Positions 26,291-34,968 of a stretch of DNA of 54,847 nt are shown piece after piece. Position 1 is the first letter of the stretch. The number at the start of each line of letters is the position of its first letter. Made by a program: the position numbers and the translations under genes. The notes below the pieces were generated by a model. It was given only the letters and a program-made list of their open reading frames with translations. It searched no databases and had not been told where the DNA came from. This DNA is from Actinomyces johnsonii (GTDB lineage: Bacteria > Actinomycetota > Actinomycetes > Actinomycetales > Actinomycetaceae). The DNA lies in contig NZ_VICB01000017.1 of the NCBI RefSeq assembly GCF_006546835.1, forward strand, positions 1-54,847, given 5' to 3'.

Positions 26291-26437
26291 TTCTTCGCCA
26301 GTTCCCGCAAGGGTTCCGACGGATGGGCGGGATGCGTAGGCCGGCTCGGCGGGGCCGCCCCGGGCATGTGCGCACCCGTTTTCCGTGGAGGCGGAGTTGA
26401 CTGGAGATGATCGGCGGCAGCGCGGAAAGGACATCTC

Positions 26438-27994
26438 TTGACCATCTCACTGACTGAGTCGCCCCTTGCCCCTGACTACGACCGCTCCTCCATGACCACC
26501 GGGATCGTCCACATCGGCGTGGGCGGCTTCCACCGCGCCCACGAAGCCGCCTACCTCGACAGGCTCATGCGCAGGCGCGCCGGGACCGGCCTCCGAGAAG
26601 GCGCCGGGAGCACCTCCCCGGAAGGCTCCTGCCTGGACTGGGGGATCTGCGGCGTCGGACTGCTGCCCGGCGACGCGCGGATGCGTGACGCCCTGGAGGG
26701 CCAGGACCACCTCTACACCCTCATCCTCAAGCATCCCGGCGGACTGCGGGACCCGGTGGTCATCGGCTCCATCCACGACTACCTCTTCGCCCCCGACGCC
26801 CCCGAGGCCCTCCTGACTCTCATGAGCGCGCCGACCACCCGGATCGTCTCGCTGACGGTCACCGAGGGCGGCTACAACGTCGACGACGCCACCGGCGAGT
26901 TCCGCACCGACTCTCCCGGAGCCGTGTACGACGCCGAGCACCCGGGCGGGCCCGTCACCGCCTTCGGCTACATCGTTGAGGCGCTGCGGCGCCGTCGGGA
27001 GTCCGGGACCGCACCGTTCACGGTCATGAGCTGCGACAACCTGCCCGGCAACGGGAAGGTGGCGCGCACGGCGGTCGTCTCCCAGGCCGCGATGAGAGAC
27101 CCGGAGCTGGCCGACTGGATCGAGGCCAGCGTCGCCTTCCCCAACTGCATGGTCGACCGGATCACTCCGCGGACCACGGTGGCCGATATCGCCGAGCTGC
27201 GGCGCAAGCTCGGCGTCGAGGACGCCTGGCCGGTGGTCTGCGAGCCCTTCTCCCAGTGGGTGATCGAGGACGACTTCCCCTCCGGGCGGCCCCCGTTGGA
27301 GGAGGTCGGGGTGCAGATGGTCGACGACGTCACGCCCTACGAGCTCATGAAGCTGCGCCTGCTCAACGCCTCCCACCAGGGGCTGGCCCACTGGGGACGA
27401 CTGCTGGGGATCGAATACGCGCACGAGGCCGCCGCGGATGCGGACATCTCCCGGTGGGTGCGCGCCTACCTCGAGCGCGAGGCCCGCGCGACGCTGCGTT
27501 CGGTGCCGGGGATAGACCTGAACGACTACGTGGACGCGCTCTTCGAGCGCTTCACCAACGAGGCGATCGCGGACACGCTCTTCCGTCTGGCGCAGGACGC
27601 CTCCGGCCGGATGCCGAAGTTCGTCCTGGGCACGGTGCGTGACAACCTCACCGCGGGCGGGCCGATCCGCCTGGGAGCGGCGATGGTGGCCGCCTGGGCG
27701 CTGGGCGAGGAGGGCGTCGATGAGAACGGCGGGGCGATCGTCATCGACGACTCGCTGGCCGACGAGCTGCTGCCCCTGGCGGCCGCGCAGAAGGCCGGCC
27801 ATGAGACCGCCTTCATCTCCCACGAGGGCGTCTTCGGAGAGCTGGCGACCGATGAGCGCTTCCGGCGAACCTTCATCGAGGAGCTGGACGCCCTGCGGCG
27901 CGAAGGGGCTCGGGCGCGCCTGCGGGCCCTGGCCGGCGGTCCCCGAGAGGCTCAGCCCCGGCCCGTCAGGTCGACGGGGACATCCGACGCGTAG
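26438..27994 (+). CDS. mannitol dehydrogenase family oxidoreductase
   Basis: This long-chain polyol dehydrogenase (518 residues) interconverts a sugar alcohol or hexuronate with its keto form using NAD(P). The N-terminal Rossmann segment reads IVHIGVGGFHRAHEAAYLD (about 23-41). SLTVTEGGYNVD, CDNLPGNG, NCMVDRITPRT and the catalytic-region KLRLLNASHQGLAHWG (Lys...Asn-x2-His) are typical of mannitol 2-dehydrogenase, D-arabinitol dehydrogenase and fructuronate reductase. The substrate cannot be decided from sequence alone. The start is TTG 26438 after GGAAAGGA. The gene is separated from lutABC by a terminator and is followed by the lldD promoter. Confidence 0.88.
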   Translation: MTISLTESPLAPDYDRSSMTTGIVHIGVGGFHRAHEAAYLDRLMRRRAGTGLREGAGSTSPEGSCLDWGICGVGLLPGDARMRDALEGQDHLYTLILKHPGGLRDPVVIGSIHDYLFAPDAPEALLTLMSAPTTRIVSLTVTEGGYNVDDATGEFRTDSPGAVYDAEHPGGPVTAFGYIVEALRRRRESGTAPFTVMSCDNLPGNGKVARTAVVSQAAMRDPELADWIEASVAFPNCMVDRITPRTTVADIAELRRKLGVEDAWPVVCEPFSQWVIEDDFPSGRPPLEEVGVQMVDDVTPYELMKLRLLNASHQGLAHWGRLLGIEYAHEAAADADISRWVRAYLEREARATLRSVPGIDLNDYVDALFERFTNEAIADTLFRLAQDASGRMPKFVLGTVRDNLTAGGPIRLGAAMVAAWALGEEGVDENGGAIVIDDSLADELLPLAAAQKAGHETAFISHEGVFGELATDERFRRTFIEELDALRREGARARLRALAGGPREAQPRPVRSTGTSDA

Positions 27995-28081
27995 AGGTGC
28001 GCCAGCTTCCCGGCGGGCAGATTCCACCGCACCGGCGAGTACCGCATCGCAGACGTTCCGGCCACCCCCACCACCGCAAAG

Positions 28082-28100
28082 ATTGCTAAGGCTTACCTTG
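28082..28100. promoter_or_regulatory. DtxR/IdeR-like iron box at the lldD promoter
   Basis: The 19 bases contain TAAGGCTTACCT and match the general iron-box consensus TWAGGTWAGSCTWACCTWA at 15 positions by my count. The site abuts and overlaps the -35 element TTGCTT. A comparable box precedes the siderophore importer in this window. Confidence 0.45.
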
Positions 28101-28126
28101 CTTTGGTGACCTTTGTCCCATAGCAT
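28098..28126 (+). promoter_or_regulatory. lldD promoter
   Basis: TTGCTT (28098-28103) and TAGCAT (28121-28126) are spaced by 17 bp and resemble -35 and -10 elements of a principal sigma factor. They lie about 107 bases before the lldD start. Confidence 0.55.
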
Positions 28127-28183
28127 GAAGTGGCTCGTGGGACTCAGGACTGGGCTGCGGAGGCCAGTCGCCTCTTGCGAGCA

Positions 28184-28200
28184 CTCCGCACCGTGCGGAG
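28184..28200. promoter_or_regulatory. 17-bp palindrome in the lldD leader
   Basis: CTCCGCACCGTGCGGAG is a perfect 8-1-8 inverted repeat in the leader between the predicted promoter and the lldD start. It could be an operator for a lactate-responsive regulator or a small mRNA hairpin. Confidence 0.35.
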
Positions 28201-28232
28201 CATCCAGAATCCGACTCACTGATGAGGTTCCT

Positions 28233-29501
28233 ATGGTCAAGCGCCAGCTTCCCAACCCGAGCGAGATCTTCGAGCTACTCCACTTCAAGACGCCCGAGTT
28301 CAACCCCAAGCGCCGACGCCTCGACGCCGCGCTGACCACCTGGGACCTGCGCAAGATCGCCAAGCGGCGCACACCGGCCGCGGCCTTCGACTACACCGAC
28401 GGCGCCGCCGAGGGCGAGGTCTCCCTGCGCCGCGCCCGCCAGGCCTTCCGCGATGTGGAGTTCCACCCCGACATCCTTCGCCCCGCCGTCGACGTCGACA
28501 CCTCCTGCGAGATCCTCGGCGGCCGTTCCGCCATGCCCTTCGGCATCGCCCCCACCGGCTTCACCCGCCTCATGCAGACCGAGGGCGAAATCGCCGGGGC
28601 CGGGGCCGCGGGCGCCGCCGGGATCCCCTTCACCTTGTCCACCCTGGGCACCACCTCCATCGAGGACGTCAAGGCCGCCAACCCCCGCGGACGCAACTGG
28701 TTCCAGCTCTACGTCATGCGCCAGCGCGAGATCTCCTACGGGCTGGTCGAGCGCGCCGCCGCGGCCGGCTTCGACACCCTCATGTTCACCGTCGACACCC
28801 CCGTGGCCGGGGCCCGCCTGCGCGACAAGCGCAACGGATTCTCCATCCCGCCCCAGATCACGGCCGGCACCGTCCTCAACGCGATCCCCCGCCCGTGGTG
28901 GTGGTTCGACTTCCTGACCACGCCCAAGCTGGAGTTCGCCTCCCTGAAATCCACCGGCGGCACCGTGGGCGAGCTGCTCGACGCCGCTATGGATCCCACC
29001 ATCAGCGACGACGACCTCAAGGTCATCCGCTCCATGTGGCCCGGCAAGATCGTCATCAAGGGCGTGCAGACCGTCGAGGACTCCAAACGCCTCATCGACC
29101 TGGGCGTCGACGGCATCCTGCTGTCCAACCACGGCGGACGCCAGCTCGACCGCGCCCCCGTCCCCTTCCGCCTCCTGCCCGAGGTGGTCCGGGAGGTCGG
29201 CAAGGACGCCACGATCATGGTGGACACCGGCATTATGAACGGCGCCGACATCGTGGCCGCTCTCGCCCTGGGCGCCAAGTTCGGGCTCGTGGGCCGCGCC
29301 TACCTCTACGGTCTCATGGCCGGCGGCCGTGAGGGCGTGGACCGCATGATCGAGATCCTCTCCGACGAGGTCATCCGCACCATGAAGCTCCTGGGCGTCT
29401 CCAGCATCGGCGAGCTCGAGCCGCGTCACGTCACCCAGCTGACCCGCCTGGCCCCGGTGCGCCCGCGGGTCAAGGCGGCGGCCGACGCCGTCGCCCGCTG
29501 A
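28233..29501 (+). CDS. lldD: FMN-dependent L-lactate dehydrogenase (quinone)
   Basis: LldD oxidises L-lactate to pyruvate with FMN and delivers electrons to the menaquinone pool. The 422-residue product is an alpha-hydroxy-acid oxidase-type TIM barrel. [18 protein letters not shown] (about 50-67), [14 protein letters not shown] and [12 protein letters not shown] mark the barrel, followed by [18 protein letters not shown] and [12 protein letters not shown], and the active-site [14 protein letters not shown]. The FMN phosphate region reads [18 protein letters not shown], the variant I associate with corynebacterial-type LldD, not DGGIRRG. ATG 28233 follows GAGG; the in-frame upstream opening overlaps the promoter. 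No iron-binding motif is present, in contrast to LutABC 2-5 kb upstream. Confidence 0.95.
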   Translation: MVKRQLPNPSEIFELLHFKTPEFNPKRRRLDAALTTWDLRKIAKRRTPAAAFDYTDGAAEGEVSLRRARQAFRDVEFHPDILRPAVDVDTSCEILGGRSAMPFGIAPTGFTRLMQTEGEIAGAGAAGAAGIPFTLSTLGTTSIEDVKAANPRGRNWFQLYVMRQREISYGLVERAAAAGFDTLMFTVDTPVAGARLRDKRNGFSIPPQITAGTVLNAIPRPWWWFDFLTTPKLEFASLKSTGGTVGELLDAAMDPTISDDDLKVIRSMWPGKIVIKGVQTVEDSKRLIDLGVDGILLSNHGGRQLDRAPVPFRLLPEVVREVGKDATIMVDTGIMNGADIVAALALGAKFGLVGRAYLYGLMAGGREGVDRMIEILSDEVIRTMKLLGVSSIGELEPRHVTQLTRLAPVRPRVKAAADAVAR

Positions 29502-29592
29502 CCCTGCGCGGGCCCCGCCCGGACCTGACGGACGGTTTCGGGGCTCGCCCGGTCTTCCCCCTGCCCTCCGCTCCGCGGAGGAATCCCTACTG

Positions 29593-29612
29593 GCCGCCCG
29601 TGCGCGGGCGGC
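29593..29612 (+). terminator. hairpin after lldD (first)
   Basis: An 8-bp perfect stem GCCGCCCG/CGGGCGGC encloses a TGCG loop, about 90 bases after the lldD stop. Confidence 0.5.
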
Positions 29613-29616
29613 ACCC

Positions 29617-29663
29617 GGTGGCCCCGGAGAGGCGACCCCAGTGGTCCCCTCTCCGGGGCCACC
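29617..29663. terminator. hairpin after lldD (second)
   Basis: A perfect 16-bp stem (GGTGGCCCCGGAGAGG and complement) has a 15-nt loop. No T-tract follows. It probably acts with the preceding hairpin. Confidence 0.6.
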
Positions 29664-29843
29664 GGCGTCCTGACGAGAACCGGAAGCATGCCGGAAACAG
29701 ACCGGGCGCTATGGTCTCGACAGACTCACATCTCTCCTTGGCGACGGGTCTGGGCCTCCTTGCGCGAGACGAACCACCCAGCGCCCTGGATCACCCCTGC
29801 GGTCAGCTCCGAGCGACCACCGCCCTGAGGAAGGGACAGCGCC

Positions 29844-31454
29844 ATGGCACAGTCCACGTCAGACCCGATGTCAGGTCCCGCGACGACGGTCGACGACCTC
29901 GAGGACGACGACCTCGCCCAACCCGGCCGTCTCATCTCCAGCCGCTGGCGGCCTCGCAGCCTGCGCACCACGCCGTCGAGAGAGGACCGGGGGCTGTTCG
30001 GCCACCCCCAGGGCCTGCCCTGGATGCTCAATGTGGAGATGTGGGAGCGCTTCTCCTACTACGGCATGCGCGCCATCCTGCTGTACTTCATCACCGACAC
30101 GATGGCCGATGGGGGCCTGGGCCTGAGCGACACCAGCGGACAGGTCGTCATCGCGCTCTACGGGATGGCCGTCTACCTGCTGGCCATCCCCGGGGGTATC
30201 TTCGCCGACCGGGTCATCGGGCCGTGGCTGTCCACCCTCTACGGCGGCGTGGTCATCATGGCCGGGCACATCTGCCTGACCATCCCCACCACAGTCACGT
30301 CCTGGACGGGGATCGTCCTGGTCGCCGTCGGAACCGGCTTCATCAAACCGAACCTGACGACCATCGTCGGCGGCCTCTACGACGACGATGACATCCGCCG
30401 CGATGCCGGCTTCCAGCTGTTCTACACGTCCATCAACGTCGGCGCCTTCGCCTCTCCCCTGCTCACCGGCTGGCTGCGCGAGCACTACGGCTACCACGCC
30501 GGCTTCTCCTCGGCCGCCGTCGGCATGGCCTTCGCTCTGGCGGCCTTCGTCTATGGCCGCCACAAGCTCTCGGCCTTCGCCTTCACCGTCCCCAACCCCA
30601 TCCGCCCCGAGGAGCGCCAACGGTTGCTTCTGGGATCTCTCGGGGTCCTGGTCGCCATCGGCGTCGTCGTCGCAGTCCTCCAGGTGCTCACCGGCAACCT
30701 GGTCACCACCGTCGCTACGGCGGGCCTGCTCATCCCGGTCGGTACGGCTGTGGCCTACTTCGTGGTCATGTTCCGCTCCCCGAAGGTGACCGTCCCCGAG
30801 CGAACCCACCTGCGCGCCTACATCCCCCTGTGGATCGGCGCAGTCCTGTTCTTCATGATCACCGAGCAGGCCGCCGGCAAGATGGCCACCTTCGCCGAGT
30901 CCAACACGGACCTGCGCTTGCCCTTCTTCGGATGGTCGACCACCGCTGAGGCCTATCAGTCGGTCAACCCCGCGGCGATCGTGCTCCTGGCTCCGCTGGT
31001 CGGCATGCTGTTCACCCGACGGGCGGGCAAGTTCCCCTCCACCATCATGAAGTTCGTCATCGCGGTGCTCATCGTCGGGCTCTCGGCGCTCATGCTGGGT
31101 TACGGATTCCAGATCTGGCCGGGCGGACAGGACCTGTCCCCCTGGTGGTTCCTGGCGCTGGTCTACGTCATCCAGACCGTCGCCGAGCTCTTCCTGACTC
31201 CGGTCGGTCTTGCCACGACGACCGCCCTGGCCCCCAGGAGCTTCGCTTCCCAGGCGATGGGGCTGTGGTGGCTCAGCGTCGCCGCCGGGCAGGGCGTCGC
31301 CGGATTCGTCATCGCCCAGACCGAGCACCTCTCTGACGCCACCTACTACTACGGCCTGGGCGTGGCCACACTGCTCATGGCCCTGGTGCTGTTCGCTGTC
31401 GCCCCGTGGACGCAGCGGCAGATGGCCGACGTCGAGACGGCCACTGCCGAGTGA
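29844..31454 (+). CDS. POT-family proton-coupled peptide transporter (copy 1)
   Basis: Members import di- and tripeptides with protons. The 536-residue product has a hydrophilic N-terminus of about 55 residues and then a major-facilitator fold. It carries the POT signature EMWERFSYYGMRA (about 65-77, ExxERFxYYG) and KPNLTTIVGGLY, and later WIGAVLFFMITEQAAGKMA and ELFLTPVGLATTTALAP. ATG follows AGGAAGGGA. The gene immediately downstream is a close paralogue, and stretches at the 5' ends are identical at nucleotide level, so this is a tandem duplication. It is probably a DtpT-like transporter; the substrate range is not deducible. Confidence 0.94.
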   Translation: MAQSTSDPMSGPATTVDDLEDDDLAQPGRLISSRWRPRSLRTTPSREDRGLFGHPQGLPWMLNVEMWERFSYYGMRAILLYFITDTMADGGLGLSDTSGQVVIALYGMAVYLLAIPGGIFADRVIGPWLSTLYGGVVIMAGHICLTIPTTVTSWTGIVLVAVGTGFIKPNLTTIVGGLYDDDDIRRDAGFQLFYTSINVGAFASPLLTGWLREHYGYHAGFSSAAVGMAFALAAFVYGRHKLSAFAFTVPNPIRPEERQRLLLGSLGVLVAIGVVVAVLQVLTGNLVTTVATAGLLIPVGTAVAYFVVMFRSPKVTVPERTHLRAYIPLWIGAVLFFMITEQAAGKMATFAESNTDLRLPFFGWSTTAEAYQSVNPAAIVLLAPLVGMLFTRRAGKFPSTIMKFVIAVLIVGLSALMLGYGFQIWPGGQDLSPWWFLALVYVIQTVAELFLTPVGLATTTALAPRSFASQAMGLWWLSVAAGQGVAGFVIAQTEHLSDATYYYGLGVATLLMALVLFAVAPWTQRQMADVETATAE

Positions 31455-31642
31455 ACCGCGACTGACCAGCGTCTCGCCGAGTAGCCCCACCCCGCCTCGG
31501 CGGGAATCACCTGCCTGATTATCCTCGTATTTCTCCCCGATCGACTGCACGGTCGGAGTAAGGTGCACGGGTACCTGCGGTTCGTACTGGACACCGATGG
31601 TCCGGTCGCATTCCTCACCCGACCGCAGGAAGGGAGAGTCTC

Positions 31643-33214
31643 ATGTCAACGACCCCGACTCCCGTCGAGGACGATCTCGCCACCGGCCGGATAATCACCA
31701 GCCGCTGGCGGCCCGCCACCCTGCGCATGACGCCGTCGAAGGAGGACCGGGGGCTGTTCGGCCACCCCCGGGGCCTGCCCTGGATGCTCAATGTGGAGAT
31801 GTGGGAGCGCTTCTCCTACTACGGGATGCGCGCCATCCTGCTGTACTTCATCACCGACACCGTGGCGAGTGGCGGCCTCGGCCTGAGCGCCAACTCCGGC
31901 CAGGTCATCTTGGCCTCTTACAGCGCCGCCGTCTACCTGCTGGCCATCCCCGGGGGTATCTTCGCCGACCGGGTCATCGGGCCATGGCTGTCCACCCTCT
32001 ACGGCGGCCTGGTCATCATGGCCGGGCACATCTGTCTGTCCATCCCCGTGGTGGCCACCTCCTGGCTCGGTGTCGTCCTGGTGGCCGTGGGCACCGGCTT
32101 CATCAAGCCGAACCTGTCCACGATCGTCGGGGGTCTCTATGACGACGATGACCCGCGGCGTGATGCCGGCTTCCAACTGTTCTACATGTCGGTCAACGTC
32201 GGGTCGCTCGCCTCTCCGCTGGTGACCGGCTGGCTGCGCGAGCGCTACGGCTACCATGCCGGCTTCTCCTCGGCCGCCGTCGGCATGGGGGTGGCCCTGA
32301 TCGCCTTCGTCTATGGCCGCCACAAGCTCTCGGCCTTCGCCTTCACCGTTCCCAACCCCATCCGCCCCGAGGAGCGCAAGAGGTTCGTGCTCGTATCGGT
32401 ACTGATCGTGGCGGGGACGGCCGCGCTTGTCGCGGTCCTCAGCACTCTGACCGGAAGCCTACTGGACGCCATCTCCACCACCATGCTCATCATTCCGACC
32501 GGTGCGGCGTTGGGCTACTTCGCGCTGATGTTCCGCTCGCCCAAGGTCACGGCCCGCGAGCGCTCCCACCTGCGCGCCTACATCCCCCTGTGGATCGGCG
32601 CGGTCCTGTTCTTCATGATCTCCGAGCAGGCGGCCGGCAAGATGGCCACCTTCGCCAAGGACTACACCGACGGTCATATCCCGGTGATCGGATGGGTCGT
32701 TAGCCCGGAGACCTACCAGTCCATCAACCCGGCCACGATCGTCATTCTGGCCCCGTTCATCGGCTGGCTCTTCACCCGGCGGGCAGGCAGGTTCCCTTCC
32801 ACCATCATGAAGTTCGCGATCTCGGTGCTCACCATCGGCACATCGGCCTTCATCCTAGGCTACGGCTTCCAGACCTGGACCGGCGGCGCGAAGCTGGCCC
32901 CCTGGTGGTTCCTGGCCGTGGTCTTCATCATCCAGACCGTCGCCGAGCTCTTCCTGTCCCCGGTGGGACTGTCCACAACGTCGGCACTGGCGCCCAAGAA
33001 CTTCGCCTCCCAAACGATGAGCCTGTGGCTGCTGACGACAGCCACCGGCCAAGGGCTCGCCGGCTTCATCATCTCCAGAACGGAGCACGTCGCGAATTCC
33101 ACCTACTACTACGGTCTGGGCGTCGTGACGGTCGCCGTGGCCATCATCCTGTTCGTCGTCGCTCCTTGGACGGAGCGGAAGATGGCCGACGTCGGGGTCA
33201 CCTCCCAGGACTAG
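31643..33214 (+). CDS. POT-family proton-coupled peptide transporter (copy 2)
   Basis: This 523-residue paralogue of the preceding gene has the same architecture: EMWERFSYYGMRA (about 52-64), KPNLSTIVGGLY, FFMISEQAAGKMATFA and ELFLSPVGLSTTSALAP. The hydrophilic N-terminus is about 13 residues shorter. Divergence concentrates in the central linker (about 230-280) and the loops. ATG follows AGGAAGGGAG, the same ribosome-binding context as copy 1, and TAAGGT at 31559-31564 could be a separate -10 element. Two copies suggest differential substrate range or expression for peptide scavenging. Confidence 0.94.
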   Translation: MSTTPTPVEDDLATGRIITSRWRPATLRMTPSKEDRGLFGHPRGLPWMLNVEMWERFSYYGMRAILLYFITDTVASGGLGLSANSGQVILASYSAAVYLLAIPGGIFADRVIGPWLSTLYGGLVIMAGHICLSIPVVATSWLGVVLVAVGTGFIKPNLSTIVGGLYDDDDPRRDAGFQLFYMSVNVGSLASPLVTGWLRERYGYHAGFSSAAVGMGVALIAFVYGRHKLSAFAFTVPNPIRPEERKRFVLVSVLIVAGTAALVAVLSTLTGSLLDAISTTMLIIPTGAALGYFALMFRSPKVTARERSHLRAYIPLWIGAVLFFMISEQAAGKMATFAKDYTDGHIPVIGWVVSPETYQSINPATIVILAPFIGWLFTRRAGRFPSTIMKFAISVLTIGTSAFILGYGFQTWTGGAKLAPWWFLAVVFIIQTVAELFLSPVGLSTTSALAPKNFASQTMSLWLLTTATGQGLAGFIISRTEHVANSTYYYGLGVVTVAVAIILFVVAPWTERKMADVGVTSQD

Positions 33215-33253
33215 GCACGGCTAGGCCGCCGCTGGCGGGCCGGTGGGGAGACG

Positions 33254-33778
33254 ATGGAAAAGAGGGCCGTCATGAAGAGCTACACCTCCGGCGAGGAGCT
33301 CATCGCCGAGATCCGCAAACGCGCCGAACTGTTCGTCGCAGAGTTCGACGACGTCCCAGCCTCCGGGCTCCACACGCTCAAGGACGGCGCGGACCGCACC
33401 CCGGCGCAGATGCTCGCCTACCAGCTGGGGTGGATGGACCTGCTGCTGGGCTGGGAGCGAGACGAGCGGGCGGGGCGCGAGGTGGTTACGCCCGCGCCCG
33501 GCTACCGGTGGAACCAGCTCGGCGATCTCAACAGCTCCTTCTACGAGCAGTGGCGCGACGCCTCGCTGCCCCAGCTTCGGGAGGCCTTTCGGGAGAGGGT
33601 CGACGGCGTCGTCGCCCTCGTGACATCGCTGAGCCGAGACGAGCTCTTCACCTCCGGGCAGCGGGCATGGGCCTCCTCGACGCCGTCGGCCTGGCCGGTG
33701 GCCAAGTGGGTGCATATCAACACGGTGGCGCCCTTCACCTCCTTCCGCGCGAAGATCCGCGCCTGGAAGCGCGGTTGA
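33254..33778 (+). CDS. ClbS/DfsB-family four-helix-bundle protein
   Basis: The 174-residue soluble protein is helical and matches the ClbS/DfsB (DUF1706, DinB-like) pattern: KSYTSGEELIAEIRKR, PAQMLAYQLGWMDLLLGWERDERAG, PAPGYRWNQLGDLNSSFY and a C-terminal WVHINTVAPFTSFRAKIRAW. ClbS of the colibactin cluster is a cyclopropane hydrolase that protects the producer; most homologues have no known role, and no toxin genes are nearby. A second ATG at 33272, preceded by GAGGG, is an alternative start. It lies 39 bases after copy 2 of the peptide transporter. Confidence 0.82.
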   Translation: MEKRAVMKSYTSGEELIAEIRKRAELFVAEFDDVPASGLHTLKDGADRTPAQMLAYQLGWMDLLLGWERDERAGREVVTPAPGYRWNQLGDLNSSFYEQWRDASLPQLREAFRERVDGVVALVTSLSRDELFTSGQRAWASSTPSAWPVAKWVHINTVAPFTSFRAKIRAWKRG

Positions 33779-33814
33779 GCACTCGGATCGCTCAACCCTG
33801 GGAGGACTCAAAGA

Positions 33815-33853
33815 ACAAGGGCGCCCCGGGCTCTCGGCCCGGGGCGCCCTTGT
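33815..33853. terminator. bidirectional terminator between the ClbS-like gene and the siderophore-binding gene
   Basis: A perfect 16-bp stem (ACAAGGGCGCCCCGGG and complement) with a 7-nt loop lies between two convergent genes. Read rightward it is followed by CTCTG; it can serve both strands. Confidence 0.88.
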
Positions 33854-33874
33854 CTCTGATCGGATCAGGCTGGA

Positions 33875-34951
33875 TCAGGCGGCCTTGGGGTAGGCCTTCT
33901 GGACGGCATCGAGCATCTCGAGGGCCGAGTAGTAGTCCAGCCGGAAGGACGAGGGCGGCATGTACTGCACCTTGCCTCCGGTCACCGGGGCTGCCGAGCT
34001 GAAGGTCTCGTTGCTGGTGACGGCGTTCTTCGCTGTCTCATCGGCGGCGATAACCACCCAGTTCTCACCGGTCAGTCCCGCCTGGACGTTCTCGGGCGAG
34101 AGCTGGACGATGTCCTTGCGGTCACCCATGGACTGGTCGCCCTTGACGTTGTCGGGGACGGTGGCGATGGTGAAGCCCAGGTCCTTGAGGAGCTGGACCT
34201 GCGGGGCCTCCTCGGTGAAGGCGTTGGCGCCCTTGGTGCCGTCCCCGGGGACCGTGAAGACCGACGTCGCCCCCTGCGGGACGGCGATGGCGCCCTTGGC
34301 CTTCTCCGCCTTGGTGCTGTAGTCCTTGACGACGGAGTCGGCCTTGGCCTGGCGGCCGGTGGCCTGGCCCAGGGTCTTGGTGACGTCCTGCCAGGAGTGC
34401 GATCCGTAGTCGATGACGAGGACCGGGACCTCGAGCTGGCGCAGGCTCTCGACCACCTTGACGGCCGAGTCCTGCCCCGTCTTGGCAACGATGATGAGGT
34501 CGGGGTTGTCGCCGGCGACCGTCTGGGCGAGGTTGTCCTCGGTGCCGTCGATGGCCTTGACACCCTTGTCGGTGGCCTGCTTTGACCACTGGGTGAAGAA
34601 GCCGTTGTCGTCGGTCTTCTCGTCCTTTTTCTTGGCCGGCGTCGAGGCGACCACCGGGGCGTCGATGGCCAGGAGCGATCCGGTCAGCGTCACCGAGGTG
34701 GACACGATGCTCTTGGGCTCGGCCTTGAGTGTGACGTCGACGCCGTCGTCCCCCTTGATGGTGACCGGCCAGGTGGCCTCGGCGGAGGCTCCGGCCGAGG
34801 CGGCACCAGAGGCCCCCGCGGAGCCAGCGGCGGTTGACGTGGAGGTCGAACCGGAGGAGCCGCAGGCCGCCAGGCCGGTGCTCAGCACCATGGCAACGAC
34901 GGCGACGAGACCCTGCCTCAGGCGGCGGGCGCGCCGCGTGGATGCGTTCAT
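33875..34951 (-). CDS. fepB: siderophore-iron ABC transporter substrate-binding lipoprotein
   Basis: This 358-residue lipoprotein should capture a ferric siderophore outside the membrane. It has an Arg-rich signal peptide with lipobox LAAC (Cys about residue 29), then a Ser/Ala/Gly-rich linker. A periplasmic-binding-protein fold of the class III (FhuD/BtuF-like) type follows: PKSIVSTSVTLTGSLLAI, NPDLIIVAKTGQDS, VLVIDYGSHSWQDVTKTLGQATG. It is the last gene of the four-gene importer operon, 17 bases after the ATPase gene. The name follows the enterobactin-type annotation of similar proteins; the actual siderophore is unknown. Confidence 0.88.
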   Translation of the reverse strand: MNASTRRARRLRQGLVAVVAMVLSTGLAACGSSGSTSTSTAAGSAGASGAASAGASAEATWPVTIKGDDGVDVTLKAEPKSIVSTSVTLTGSLLAIDAPVVASTPAKKKDEKTDDNGFFTQWSKQATDKGVKAIDGTEDNLAQTVAGDNPDLIIVAKTGQDSAVKVVESLRQLEVPVLVIDYGSHSWQDVTKTLGQATGRQAKADSVVKDYSTKAEKAKGAIAVPQGATSVFTVPGDGTKGANAFTEEAPQVQLLKDLGFTIATVPDNVKGDQSMGDRKDIVQLSPENVQAGLTGENWVVIAADETAKNAVTSNETFSSAAPVTGGKVQYMPPSSFRLDYYSALEMLDAVQKAYPKAA

Positions 34952-34968
34952 CTGTCTGTGTTCCTTTC

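Larger units (their letters stand above)
29502..29843. other. gap between lldD and the first peptide transporter gene
   Basis: These 342 bases hold two hairpins (29593-29612 and 29617-29663) and the AGGAAGGGA ribosome-binding site of the downstream gene. No gene is supported. Confidence 0.5.
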
